A DNA stretch of 64,000 bases from Crocinitomicaceae bacterium (GTDB taxonomy: Bacteria > Bacteroidota > Bacteroidia > Flavobacteriales_D > Crocinitomicaceae). Under the pieces are notes generated by a model, which was not told the origin of the DNA, did not search any database, and saw nothing but the letters and a program-made list of their open reading frames with translations. Each line of letters begins with the position of its first letter. Within the stretch, counting starts at the first letter, position 1. The position numbers and the translations under genes were made by a program. The DNA is taken from assembly GCA_021325675.1 (NCBI GenBank), contig JAJTCM010000002.1, positions 186,001 to 250,000 on the forward strand, in the 5' to 3' direction. Of this stretch, positions 9,811 to 18,022 are shown one piece after another.

Positions 9811-11259
9811 TTATTTGTTGATCTGTATTTTCTGATTGATTTTTCCGTTATCACCACTGAAAACCAGCAGGTAATTTCCGTTAGCCACATCTTTTGTTTC
9901 GATTGACATTACAGTAGAGCTGATATCCCAGGAAGAGATTGTTCTTCCGGACTGGTCAACCAATTCGATTGTTTTGAATTGTGTCAGGTTCTCAGCGAAT
10001 ACCGTGAATGCACCGTTAGACGGGTTCGGGTAAATTTTAATTCCTTCAAGTGCGTTTTCAGCGATTGAAGTTGTTTGCTGGCTCAATACCTTGAAAGGAA
10101 CTGTTGCACCTTCAGCATAATCAGGGTCGTTGAAGATTACTACGTTGTTGTTATCCCTTACGTTGATCGTTCCTGTCGGGATAATTCCGTCACCGTAAGA
10201 ATCCGTGATGTTGAATGTATAGCAACCCGGTGTGTTGATCGTGTATGTGAAGTTGTAATCCGTGTTGTTAGCCAATGTTGGATCAGTCGTTCCGGAAACA
10301 ACCTGGTTGTTAGCATTTCTGATGTTCCATGAAGTTTCAGAAGCATAACCGTCCGTGTGGATAGAAAGCAGGATTGTGTTGCTTGTTTCAATAGCACCCA
10401 TTACACTAACGCTCAGATTACCGTTGCCAGCATTCGCATCGTTATTTGCTGTTACTGTTACTGCGAGGTTACCCCCGGAGAAATCAGTGATTGGCGTACA
10501 AGTAACATCTGCTACGTCGTAAGTAGATAAGTTACCGGAGAAAGTACCTGTTGAAACAGTTGTACCGTTCATTGTAACTGTAATTGTTGCGCTTGTCAGC
10601 GGATCCAAACCATAGTTCTGGATCTGAACTTTAGGCGTATAAGTAGCCGGGCCACAAATGCTTGTGTTACCTTTGTTAGCTAAAGCGGAAACGTCAACCT
10701 GGCTGGAAGCCGGTGCAGGACAATCGGAAACAGATGCATAAAGCTGTGCAGCAGTTGCCTGGCCCACTTCTTCAATAATCCTGTTCGGACAGATTTTGTA
10801 AATTGTCGGGAAATAACCGATCCCGTAATCGTCGTTGAACGCGTTAACCACAGATGCAGTCGGGTCGATAATCGGGTGATCAACACCTGTTACCCAGTCA
10901 CCCTGTGACTCAGCTGTATTTCCCATCAGGTCGTCATTGTTTGTTGTTCCGTCACCTTCGATGAAGATTACGATAACATCATCCGTTGTGGAAGCAGAAA
11001 CCCCTGCACCACCCATCGGGCCGTGAGCCGACCATAAGTTATCCAATGCATGTGTACCATGGAAGCCCCAGCAAGGACCGCACCATGTAGCTGATACATC
11101 GATAAATACAGTTTTACCTTGATTTAAATAAGTGTAAAGGTTGTGTGATACACCATTTATATCTGTCAACGTAAAGTCAGGTGCAATACTTCCGTCAGGA
11201 AGCTGTGCATTCACGCTCAGACCAGTCAACAAAGAAAGAGAGAATAATAATTTTTTCAT
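9811..11259 (-). CDS. Secreted thioredoxin-fold protein with type IX sorting domain
   Basis: This is a predicted extracellular or cell-surface protein of 482 residues. A signal peptide (MKKLLFSLSLLTGLSVNA) is followed by a redoxin/TlpA-like domain at about 21-185 with the active-site motif WCGPC at 59-63. A central all-beta segment (about 190-290) looks like the CARDB-type adhesive domains of Bacteroidota surface proteins. The C-terminal domain from about 395 holds IYPNPSNG and ends in a basic tail, which marks type A cargo of the type IX secretion system. Exact substrate unknown. It is transcribed alone, with its own promoter and terminator, divergent from the Sir2 gene. Placing a CxxC redox domain on a type IX cargo suggests surface disulfide chemistry; that is inference. 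Confidence 0.85.
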   Translation of the reverse strand: MKKLLFSLSLLTGLSVNAQLPDGSIAPDFTLTDINGVSHNLYTYLNQGKTVFIDVSATWCGPCWGFHGTHALDNLWSAHGPMGGAGVSASTTDDVIVIFIEGDGTTNNDDLMGNTAESQGDWVTGVDHPIIDPTASVVNAFNDDYGIGYFPTIYKICPNRIIEEVGQATAAQLYASVSDCPAPASSQVDVSALANKGNTSICGPATYTPKVQIQNYGLDPLTSATITVTMNGTTVSTGTFSGNLSTYDVADVTCTPITDFSGGNLAVTVTANNDANAGNGNLSVSVMGAIETSNTILLSIHTDGYASETSWNIRNANNQVVSGTTDPTLANNTDYNFTYTINTPGCYTFNITDSYGDGIIPTGTINVRDNNNVVIFNDPDYAEGATVPFKVLSQQTTSIAENALEGIKIYPNPSNGAFTVFAENLTQFKTIELVDQSGRTISSWDISSTVMSIETKDVANGNYLLVFSGDNGKINQKIQINK

Positions 11260-11279
11260 AATTCATTTAAATTTTAAGA

Positions 11280-11309
11280 CAAAAATAACATCTTTGCGGA
11301 TACACGCAA
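11280..11309 (-). promoter_or_regulatory. Promoter for the type IX thioredoxin-like gene
   Basis: On the minus strand a TTG (11309-11307) is followed after 19 bases by TATTTTTG (11287-11280), an exact TAnnTTTG match with ideal spacing. The box ends 20 bases before the ATG at 11259. Confidence 0.7.
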
Positions 11310-11350
11310 CAGAAACTAAACCGTTTTTACGCAACATTATTGGAAAGCTA

Positions 11351-12049
11351 ATGGAAGAAAAAAAGCAAATTGTAGTTTTATCGGGCGCTGGAATGAGCGC
11401 TGACAGCGGGATCAAAACCTTCCGTGACAGTGATGGATTGTGGGAAAACTACCGGATTGAAGATGTCGCGACCCCCCAGGCCTGGCGTTCAAATCCTTCG
11501 CTTGTGCAGGAGTTTTACAACCAGCGCCGGAAAAACGTTTTGGACGCCCAGCCCAATGCTGCCCACCTTTTTTTGGCTGAGCTCGAGCAGTTTTACAAGG
11601 TAAAGGTTGTCACCCAGAACATTGACGATCTTCACGAGCGGGCCGGAAGCTCCGATATCCTCCATTTGCACGGCAACATACGCCAGGCGAAAAGCTCAGG
11701 CCCGAATGCGGAAGCAAAATACTACCCGATTGAGGGCTGGGAGCTCCGGATGGACCAGCAATGCGATGAAGGCTACACACTCCGCCCGCACGTAGTTTGG
11801 TTCGGAGAAGAAGTTCCTTTGCTTGAAAAGGCAGCAGAAATTTGTCTCCAGGCTGATATTCTGATTGTCATCGGTACTTCGCTGCAGGTTTACCCGGCGG
11901 CCAACCTCATCCATTATACCAAACCGGGATGCCGGAAAATCATCGTTGACCCGAATGCCGCCCAACTGATGAATGATAAAAGCTATACGGTGATCAATAA
12001 AACGGCGGTGGAAAGTATCCCTGAGCTAAAGCGGATCTTATTCGAATGA
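11351..12049 (+). CDS. cobB: Sir2-family NAD-dependent protein deacylase (no zinc cysteines)
   Basis: Sirtuins remove acyl groups from lysines using NAD. I start the protein at ATG 11351 (232 residues), which places the NAD-binding GAGMSADSGI at 12-21. A longer frame from 11141 is open but would run through the promoter of the divergent gene. TQNID is at 89-93 and the catalytic histidine is H107 in HLHGN. Y56 and R59 in YNQRR match the Tyr/Arg pair that class III sirtuins such as E. coli CobB and SIRT5 use for succinyl or malonyl lysine. The four zinc-binding cysteines expected after the HLHG motif are absent; only one Cys is present before LRPHVVWFGE. Similar zinc-less forms occur in Bacteroidota as far as I recall. 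Single gene, divergent from its left neighbour. Confidence 0.92.
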   Translation: MEEKKQIVVLSGAGMSADSGIKTFRDSDGLWENYRIEDVATPQAWRSNPSLVQEFYNQRRKNVLDAQPNAAHLFLAELEQFYKVKVVTQNIDDLHERAGSSDILHLHGNIRQAKSSGPNAEAKYYPIEGWELRMDQQCDEGYTLRPHVVWFGEEVPLLEKAAEICLQADILIVIGTSLQVYPAANLIHYTKPGCRKIIVDPNAAQLMNDKSYTVINKTAVESIPELKRILFE

Positions 12050-12108
12050 AAAATGTTGAATGTTAAATGAGTTGCCCGAATTCATTCAGCATTCATTCAT
12101 CACGCAAT

Positions 12109-12136
12109 AAAAAAAGCCGCCCGAAAATCGAACGGC
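12109..12136 (-). terminator. Terminator-like hairpin after the 246-residue type IX cargo gene
   Basis: Read on the minus strand, GCCG-TT-CGA pairs with TCG-GG-CGGC around a short loop and is followed by seven T. The stem has a 2x2 internal mismatch. It lies 50 bases downstream of the gene ending at 12187 and also between two convergent genes. Confidence 0.65.
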
Positions 12137-12186
12137 CTTCCTTATATATGTCTTAAATCTCTTAACCTGAAATCTTCTTGTCTTTA

Positions 12187-12927
12187 TTAATGCTTGACAA
12201 CGATACGTTTTGTGTAAGTTGTTCCGTTGGAAGTCAGGGTAACAACGTAAACACCGTTTTTAAACGCTTCCGTATCGATTTTTTTGCTGCCGCTGATTTT
12301 TTCTTCGTATACTTCTTTACCGAGCACATCTGTAATACGCAGCACATTATCCGTTGAATTTGTGTTTACGGTCACATTCATGAAATCTGCAACCGGGTTC
12401 GGGTAAACAGCTAAAGTTGCTGACGGGCTTTTGATCACTTTAACACCCAATTGTGATGTGCTGACGATCAGGTCAACAGAGTCCAGCGGGTTGTCTGCTG
12501 TTCTTCCGATATAATAACGGTAATGGGCAGTTCCGTAAACATTGTCGTCCGGATCAACGTGAACGAGCAAAATTCCGGTTGAGCCTGTTCCCAGGTTGAT
12601 CACGTCAGGGGTAGTCCATGGGCTTCCGTTCATTTGGGAAGCGCCGTAGCAGTTTCCTCCTGTTTGGTCACCTTCCTCGCCCCAGCAGAGGTAATCTGTC
12701 CAGCTAGCCGGAACATCCAGGCGGGAGCGTGTAATTTTATAATTATCCGCATTCCCGACATTGTGGACCTCAAAATCCACTTCCAGGCCGTTAACATTAA
12801 GTGTATTTATAGTGTGGTCTGCCCCGGAAATCTCGCTGGACGACCCTTCAACATTGATGTCGAATTGTGCGTTAGCGATACCGAAAGTGAAGAAGAGACC
12901 GGCAATTAAAAGTAAATTTTTCTTCAT
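12187..12927 (-). CDS. Secreted protein with type IX sorting domain, function unknown
   Basis: The 246-residue protein has a clear signal peptide (MKKNLLLIAGLFFTFGIANAQ). Residues 22-165 form an unrecognised beta-rich domain with several Trp and Cys (DYLCWGEEGDQTGGNCYG) that would suit an extracellular disulfide. The last 80 residues are a type A sorting domain (LAVYPNPVADFMNV, DVLGKEVYEEKI, ending TYTKRIVVKH), so it should be exported by the type IX system and anchored or released at the surface. It has its own terminator and a TAnnTTTG box upstream, so it is probably monocistronic. I do not recognise the N-terminal domain. Confidence 0.85.
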   Translation of the reverse strand: MKKNLLLIAGLFFTFGIANAQFDINVEGSSSEISGADHTINTLNVNGLEVDFEVHNVGNADNYKITRSRLDVPASWTDYLCWGEEGDQTGGNCYGASQMNGSPWTTPDVINLGTGSTGILLVHVDPDDNVYGTAHYRYYIGRTADNPLDSVDLIVSTSQLGVKVIKSPSATLAVYPNPVADFMNVTVNTNSTDNVLRITDVLGKEVYEEKISGSKKIDTEAFKNGVYVVTLTSNGTTYTKRIVVKH

Positions 12928-12967
12928 TGTATTATGTTTTTGAATGTTGTGAACTGTTTTTCTACAA

Positions 12968-12975
12968 CAAATATA
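12968..12975 (-). promoter_or_regulatory. -7 box for the 246-residue type IX cargo gene
   Basis: TATATTTG on the minus strand matches TAnnTTTG exactly, 41 bases before the ATG. Two candidate TTG elements lie 15 and about 23 bases further upstream, so the -33 element is ambiguous. The rest of the 12928-13215 gap is AT-rich and shows no gene. Confidence 0.5.
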
Positions 12976-13215
12976 TATAAAAAATTATACCAAAATCCAA
13001 AATCGGTTCAGCAGCGGAATATAAGAATACAACTTTGCCTTAAATCAAAACACTACTAATCAAATGATTACACTGCATTTACGACGCCAGTTCAAATTAG
13101 GAATTCAATAATTTAGCCAAATTCCATCCGGTTCAAACCGTTAAAATGTACTAATTTTGAAATGTGGTAACGTTTTTGTTATTGAACGGAACATCATTAT
13201 TTTATTAAACAAACT

Positions 13216-13728
13216 ATGAAATCAATTTTAGTAATTCTTTCCCTTGCTGTGAGCGTGGGACTTTTTGCGCAGGAAGAAAGCGCCGGACAAAACAAAAAAT
13301 TGCCTTCTGTTGTCCTGAAAGACATGAATGGAAAAACCGTTAACACAGCCGACCTGGGTTTCAAAGGCCCGGTAGTAGTCAGTTTTTGGGCAACGTGGTG
13401 CTCCCCGTGCAAACGTGAGCTGAACACGATCCATGATTTGTATACGGACTGGCAGGAAGAAACAGGCGTAAACCTTGTAGCGGTTACCATTGACGATGAG
13501 AAAACCAAAAACCAGGTTCCGGTTTACGTGAACGGCAAAGGATGGGAATATCTTGTGCTCATGGACCCGAACGGAGATTTCAAGCGCGCTATGGGAGTAA
13601 ACAATGTTCCCCACACTTTTTTGATCGATACGGACGGAACAATTGTGTATTCACATAACAATTACGCCCCGGGCGACGAAGAGAAGCTGTATGAGATGAT
13701 CAAGCAGCACGCCCACAAAAAGCAGTAA
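13216..13728 (+). CDS. TlpA-family thiol-disulfide oxidoreductase
   Basis: This is a secreted thioredoxin-fold protein (170 residues) expected in the periplasm. A signal peptide (about 1-19, ending LFAQ) is followed by an AlkD/TlpA-type redoxin domain with WCSPC at 61-65 and a cis-proline in NNVPHTFLID. Family members reduce or oxidise disulfides of envelope proteins. It is first in a three-gene run with the DUF6029 protein (15-base gap) and the Omp28-like lipoprotein, which suggests it services those partners; that link is inferred. A TAATTTTG box at 13152-13159 may serve as -7 element, though no clear -33 is present. Confidence 0.9.
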   Translation: MKSILVILSLAVSVGLFAQEESAGQNKKLPSVVLKDMNGKTVNTADLGFKGPVVVSFWATWCSPCKRELNTIHDLYTDWQEETGVNLVAVTIDDEKTKNQVPVYVNGKGWEYLVLMDPNGDFKRAMGVNNVPHTFLIDTDGTIVYSHNNYAPGDEEKLYEMIKQHAHKKQ

Positions 13729-13743
13729 AAACAAAAACTACTT

Positions 13744-15453
13744 ATGAATAAATTCTTGCTCACCGTATTCATCGGTGCTTCACTCTATGGCCGTGCCCAA
13801 AACGCAGGTTCCGTAACGGGGAATATTGAAAGCATTTTCCAGTATTTGCAGCAGGATTCGGTGATCGGCGCAAATCCGCCGGCAGAAAAAGGGCTTTTGA
13901 ACACGTATGCCAACGTGTTTTATACCAACGGAAATTTCAAGGCCGGGATGCGCCTTGAATCCTATCTGCCCCGGATCCAGGGTTACCCGGACCGTTTTGA
14001 CGGCACCGGGATCGGGATGCGTTATGTTGGCTACAGCAATGATTTCCTTGATATTACCCTGGGAAATTTCTATGAGCAGTTCGGTTCGGGACTGATTTTC
14101 CGTTCGTACGAAGACCGCTCATTGGGCTACGACAGCAACATGGACGGAGCAAGACTGATCGTAAAACCCAGACCGGGCTTCACCATCAAAGGCGTTTACG
14201 GTCATCAGCGCTACGAATTCCGCGAGGGAAGAGTCAACAAAAGCGACGGTATTGTGCGTGGTTTTGACGGCGAAGCGCACCTGAACGAAATTTTCAAAAA
14301 AATGGCAGCTTTCCCGCTGGATATTACGTTCGGGGGATCATTCGTGAGCAAATATCAAAAAGACAATGACCTGGCGCTCATCCTTCCTGAAAATGTGGGG
14401 GCTTACGGCGGGCGGACGAGACTGAAATACAAGAACTTTACGTTCGATGCGGAATACGTTTTCAAAGAAAATGACCCGAACGTAGATAACGGCTATATCT
14501 ATAACAATGGCCATGCGGCGCTTTTCAACCTGAGCTACACCAAAAAAGGCATCGGGATCATTATTTCGGGCAAATCCGTTGACAATATGGCTTTCCGCTC
14601 CGACCGCGACAAAGACGGCCAGGACCTCCTGATCAACTTTTTGCCGGCAATGAACAAAACGCACACATACAACCTCGTGGCAACACTTTATCCCTACGCT
14701 ACCCAGCCGAACGGAGAAGTTGCCTACCAGGCGGAATTTCTCTATACTTTCAAAAAAGATTCGAAAATCGGGGGGAAATACGGGATGCCTGTCAACCTGA
14801 ATTTCTCGACTGCCTATTTGCCAATCCGCCATTCTATGGGACTGGATACAAACCGCAGGCTCTATGAAGGCCGTTTATTTGATCAGAGCGACAGCTTGCT
14901 CTGGCAGGATTTCAACTTCAACGTAACACGCAAGATCAATAAAAACCTCAATTTTACCTTAGCCTATTTTGCGATCCGCCTGAACAACGATGTTGCTAAA
15001 ATTTCGAACGACCTCAACGCCAAAGGAATCATCGACGCGCAGATCGGTGTCCTGGAGACCAACTGGAAGATCAATAAAAAACATGCTATCCGCAGCGAAT
15101 ACCAAATGCTTTTCACCAACAAGGACAAGGGCGACTGGGCAACACTGCTCGTGGAATATACGATTTCGCCGAACTGGTTTTTCGGGGTGATGGACCAGTT
15201 TAATTACGGCAACCCGCACCGCCAGGAAGCGATTGATAACGGAACGATCGGTAAATTGTTCAGCCCGGGATCAGCAAGCATCAAAAAAGCGGATTACCAC
15301 TTCCCGATCGTCAGCTGCGGTTTCGTGCGCGAAGCTTCACGGTTTATGGTTTCCTACGGGCGCCAGCGGGCAGGTTTGTTCTGCGTAGGTGGAATTTGCC
15401 GCTTTGTGCCGGCTTCCAAAGGACTTACGCTGACGTTTACACATAGCTTTTAG
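13744..15453 (+). CDS. DUF6029 family outer-membrane protein
   Basis: The 569-residue protein has a short signal peptide (MNKFLLTVFIGASLYGRAQ). The rest is rich in alternating aromatic/polar strands and turns (LDITLGNFYEQFGSG, NLNFTLAYFAIRL) typical of outer-membrane beta barrels, and it ends in a strand finishing with Phe (LTFTHSF), as barrel proteins usually do. I recognise it as DUF6029, a Bacteroidota family without known function. It sits between a TlpA thioredoxin and an Omp28-like lipoprotein, spaced by 15 and about 53 bases. Two Cys near the C-terminus (VSCGF, LFCVGGIC) could be substrates of the neighbouring thioredoxin. Function unknown. Confidence 0.8.
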   Translation: MNKFLLTVFIGASLYGRAQNAGSVTGNIESIFQYLQQDSVIGANPPAEKGLLNTYANVFYTNGNFKAGMRLESYLPRIQGYPDRFDGTGIGMRYVGYSNDFLDITLGNFYEQFGSGLIFRSYEDRSLGYDSNMDGARLIVKPRPGFTIKGVYGHQRYEFREGRVNKSDGIVRGFDGEAHLNEIFKKMAAFPLDITFGGSFVSKYQKDNDLALILPENVGAYGGRTRLKYKNFTFDAEYVFKENDPNVDNGYIYNNGHAALFNLSYTKKGIGIIISGKSVDNMAFRSDRDKDGQDLLINFLPAMNKTHTYNLVATLYPYATQPNGEVAYQAEFLYTFKKDSKIGGKYGMPVNLNFSTAYLPIRHSMGLDTNRRLYEGRLFDQSDSLLWQDFNFNVTRKINKNLNFTLAYFAIRLNNDVAKISNDLNAKGIIDAQIGVLETNWKINKKHAIRSEYQMLFTNKDKGDWATLLVEYTISPNWFFGVMDQFNYGNPHRQEAIDNGTIGKLFSPGSASIKKADYHFPIVSCGFVREASRFMVSYGRQRAGLFCVGGICRFVPASKGLTLTFTHSF

Positions 15454-15506
15454 TAGAAGAAATGATTACAGGATTGTTAGATCGTTGGATAATTAGAAAC
15501 AGAATT

Positions 15507-16430
15507 ATGGAAAAAACAATAATTGCAGCGTTTTTGGGTGTATTGCTCGCCAGTTGTGACAAGGTAGAGCAGCCCTACGAAATCCAGTCCCAAGTCATTG
15601 AAATCGACCTGGACACTACGCTATACCCGGGGGTTTGGTCAACCTATCCCTGGCCGGCTTTTGAAGAAAACACCAATACGGACCGGAATATCCTGATTGA
15701 AGATTATACGGGACATACCTGCGTATTTTGTCCGGCGGCGGCTACTATTGCCAAAAACATTGAGGATGCCAACCCGGGAAGGGTCTTTGTAGCGTCAATC
15801 CATGCGTCACCGGGCGGTTTGGGAGATTTTCAGAAACTGGAAGCGCCGGATTTCATGCATGATTTCACAAACCCGCAAGGCTTGCAATACGGTGTTACAT
15901 TCGCCAGCGGCTACGGCTTTAACGGTAACCCGCGCGGAACGCTCAGCCGCGAAATAATCGGCCAGCCAACCGGGACGATGTTCCAGGCAGCGAATTCCTG
16001 GACGAACGGTGTAAACACGCTGCTCGCTGAAAATGACCTACAGGTGAACCTGCAGGCTAAAGTCAATTATTACGCTGCCACCCGCGGCTTGTTCCTGCAC
16101 ACTGAAATCGACCCGATGAACGTAGATCCTTCGAAGATCAACCTCGTCGTTTATTTCATCCAGGAATCCTTCATTTCACCGCAAAAGAAACCCGGAGAAA
16201 CAGACATGGAATACCACCATCACAACGTACACCGGGGAAATATCGACGGGCTGGCTTTCGGGCGGAACATCAGCAGCGGCGATTACCTGCAGGAAAACGG
16301 GAAATACCAGGTTGACCTGGGTTACAAAATCCCGGAAGCGTACGATGCAGCAGGATGCCATTTGCTGATTTACGCCATGAACCCCGATACATACGAGATC
16401 TACCAGGTGATAAAAGCGGACATCGAATAA
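15507..16430 (+). CDS. Omp28-related lipoprotein with CxxC motif
   Basis: I start at ATG 15507 (307 residues) because this gives a lipoprotein signal with lipobox LLASC (Cys17); an upstream in-frame ATG at 15462 would add 15 residues before it. The domain belongs to the Omp28-related outer-membrane proteins of Bacteroidota. It contains IEDYTGHTCVFCPAA, a thioredoxin-like CxxC at residues 72-75. There is no type IX tail. It is the third gene of the TlpA-DUF6029-Omp28 run. A role in surface thiol chemistry or adhesion is plausible but not shown. Confidence 0.85.
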   Translation: MEKTIIAAFLGVLLASCDKVEQPYEIQSQVIEIDLDTTLYPGVWSTYPWPAFEENTNTDRNILIEDYTGHTCVFCPAAATIAKNIEDANPGRVFVASIHASPGGLGDFQKLEAPDFMHDFTNPQGLQYGVTFASGYGFNGNPRGTLSREIIGQPTGTMFQAANSWTNGVNTLLAENDLQVNLQAKVNYYAATRGLFLHTEIDPMNVDPSKINLVVYFIQESFISPQKKPGETDMEYHHHNVHRGNIDGLAFGRNISSGDYLQENGKYQVDLGYKIPEAYDAAGCHLLIYAMNPDTYEIYQVIKADIE

Positions 16431-16521
16431 TTTAACCTGAAATTTAACTTTTTTAAACATAATTTTTCATCGCCCTAGACGTTATTATTATAATTTAGTG
16501 CTAACTTAAAATTGAAAAGTT

Positions 16522-16710
16522 ATGTTGGAATTGAGCAAAAAAATCCTAGAGAAAGTCAGCTTCGACCAGGTATTGTTTTATAAAGAACTGAAAAAAGCCC
16601 TCAGCTGGATCACCAGCAAGGAAGAAATTCAGAAACTGAAAGACTGGTGCCTCAGGGAGTTCGGACAATCTCATCCGCTCGTATTGCAGCGGGTTTTTGT
16701 TGAAATTTAG
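16522..16710 (+). CDS. Small conserved Bacteroidota protein, 62 residues
   Basis: A small acidic/basic helical protein with no signal peptide or membrane segment (starts MLELSKKILEKVSFDQVLF). I believe proteins with this N-terminal pattern (LxxSKxILEKVSFD, then KEL and a Trp-Cys motif DWCLREFG) are widespread short hypothetical proteins of Flavobacteria, but I cannot name a function. It stands alone between the Omp28-like gene and the carotenoid genes, with its own strong terminator right after, which supports real expression. Confidence 0.7.
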   Translation: MLELSKKILEKVSFDQVLFYKELKKALSWITSKEEIQKLKDWCLREFGQSHPLVLQRVFVEI

Positions 16711-16734
16711 CAGACAAACATTTTAAAATCCTCT

Positions 16735-16764
16735 AACCCGGTTGAAAAGCCGGGTTATTTTTTT
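16735..16764 (+). terminator. Rho-independent terminator
   Basis: AACCCGG and CCGGGTT form a perfect 7-bp stem around an 8-base loop, followed by A and a run of eight T. It closes the 62-residue gene and isolates it from the carotenoid genes. Confidence 0.88.
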
Positions 16765-16811
16765 GCCTTTACGCGCAACTTTTTCCATATATTCGTGTTT
16801 ATTAAACAATC

Positions 16812-17447
16812 GTGAAGAAGCAACTGACTGAAAATATCTGGCTCATCAGCTTACTCAGCATCTATTATGCCGTTGGCGTATATACCTTGTATTCATCTTT
16901 CTGGCGGCCTTTGATCCTGCCCTACAGCTTTGTCAGCATCCTTATCAGCGCCCTTGTCCTGGCAATCAGCTTCCGGCGGCAGATGATCCATTTCATGCTT
17001 TTTATGGGCATTTGCTTTGTGGCAGGCATGACTTACGAGTCGATTGGCGTTCACAGCGGCTGGCTCTTTGGCAATTACAGCTATGGTGAAAACCTGGGCC
17101 CGAAAATCTGGGGGGTGCCGCTGATCATCGGTATAAACTGGGGACTGCTCTGCATTTCTTCGGGGATTTTGGCGGCCGTTTTTACTTCCAGCCATGTTTG
17201 GCGCGCTGTACTGGCTTCACTTTTCATGGTGGCGCTCGACTTGCTGATCGAGCCTGTTGCCATGGATTCCGGTTACTGGATGTGGGAAAACGCCCGGATC
17301 CCGCTTTATAATTACATTTGCTGGTTTGTTTTGGCGCTTCCGGTCAATTATTTGTTTACGCAGTTTGCCTTCCACGAACAAAACCGGGTCGCCATTGGTT
17401 TATATCTTATCTTTGCGGCGTTTTTCGCAGGCTTAAACTGGATTTAA
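16812..17447 (+). CDS. Carotenoid biosynthesis membrane protein (CruF/DUF422 family)
   Basis: A 211-residue integral membrane protein with about seven hydrophobic segments. It belongs to the carotenoid biosynthesis family that includes CruF, a 1',2'-hydratase acting on the psi end of gamma-carotene-type carotenoids; other members have unproven roles. Conserved-looking segments are GMTYESIGVHSGWLFGNYSY and LLIEPVAMDSGYWMW. The start is GTG at 16812. It ends 1 base before the CrtZ-like gene and is clearly in one operon with it. crtB and crtI, needed to make lycopene, are not in the window. Confidence 0.82.
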   Translation: MKKQLTENIWLISLLSIYYAVGVYTLYSSFWRPLILPYSFVSILISALVLAISFRRQMIHFMLFMGICFVAGMTYESIGVHSGWLFGNYSYGENLGPKIWGVPLIIGINWGLLCISSGILAAVFTSSHVWRAVLASLFMVALDLLIEPVAMDSGYWMWENARIPLYNYICWFVLALPVNYLFTQFAFHEQNRVAIGLYLIFAAFFAGLNWI

Positions 17448-17448
17448 A

Positions 17449-17937
17449 ATGTATTGGTGGGGACCCTTTGTATTGCTCGCAAGCTTCTTATTTATGGAAT
17501 TTATGGCCTGGGCTACGCATAAATTTCTGATGCACGGTTTCATGTGGCATTTTCATTCGGACCACCACGTACCGGAAAACAAATTCTTTGAACGCAACGA
17601 CGTTTTTTTCCTGATTTTTGCCATTCCTTCCTGGCTGTGTATCATGCTGGGAATGATGTACACATCTTATATCCCGGTTTGGCTTGGATTTGGGATCGCG
17701 GCCTACGGACTGGCGTATTTCCTCGTACACGATGTCTATATCCACCGCCGCTTCAGATGGCTGCGCGACATTGACCACCCGTATTTCATTGCCATCCGGA
17801 AAGCGCATAAGATGCACCACAAACATTTAGGGAAAGAACACGGCGAATGCTTCGGCATGCTGATCGTCCCGAGGAAATATTACAGGGAAGCGAAAGAAAC
17901 GTTTAAGCGGAAGTATGGAGTGGAAAATGAAAAGTGA
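17449..17937 (+). CDS. crtZ: Beta-carotene hydroxylase, CrtZ type
   Basis: CrtZ is a membrane di-iron enzyme that hydroxylates beta-ionone rings at C-3, giving zeaxanthin. The 162 residues carry the four histidine clusters of the fatty-acid hydroxylase/CrtZ fold: HKFLMH (24-29), HFHSDHH (34-40), HDVYIHRRF (about 97-105) and HKMHHKH (about 122-128). About four hydrophobic segments lie between them. Length matches bacterial CrtZ. It follows the CruF-like gene by 1 base and precedes the lycopene cyclase by 85 bases. That 85-base gap carries a GGAGAATGGAGAATT repeat typical of intergenic filler here. Confidence 0.92.
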   Translation: MYWWGPFVLLASFLFMEFMAWATHKFLMHGFMWHFHSDHHVPENKFFERNDVFFLIFAIPSWLCIMLGMMYTSYIPVWLGFGIAAYGLAYFLVHDVYIHRRFRWLRDIDHPYFIAIRKAHKMHHKHLGKEHGECFGMLIVPRKYYREAKETFKRKYGVENEK

Positions 17938-18022
17938 AGGATGGAGAATGGAGAATTGTCCTCCCCTGTCCCCCTCACAAAAGGAAGCAAATTCATTACT
18001 TACTAACTTATAACTCCACAAA

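Noticed and set aside
11141-11350. An N-terminal extension of the Sir2 protein by 70 residues
   Set aside because: It would run through the promoter and start of the divergent type IX gene and adds no family-like sequence; ATG 11351 gives the standard sirtuin start.
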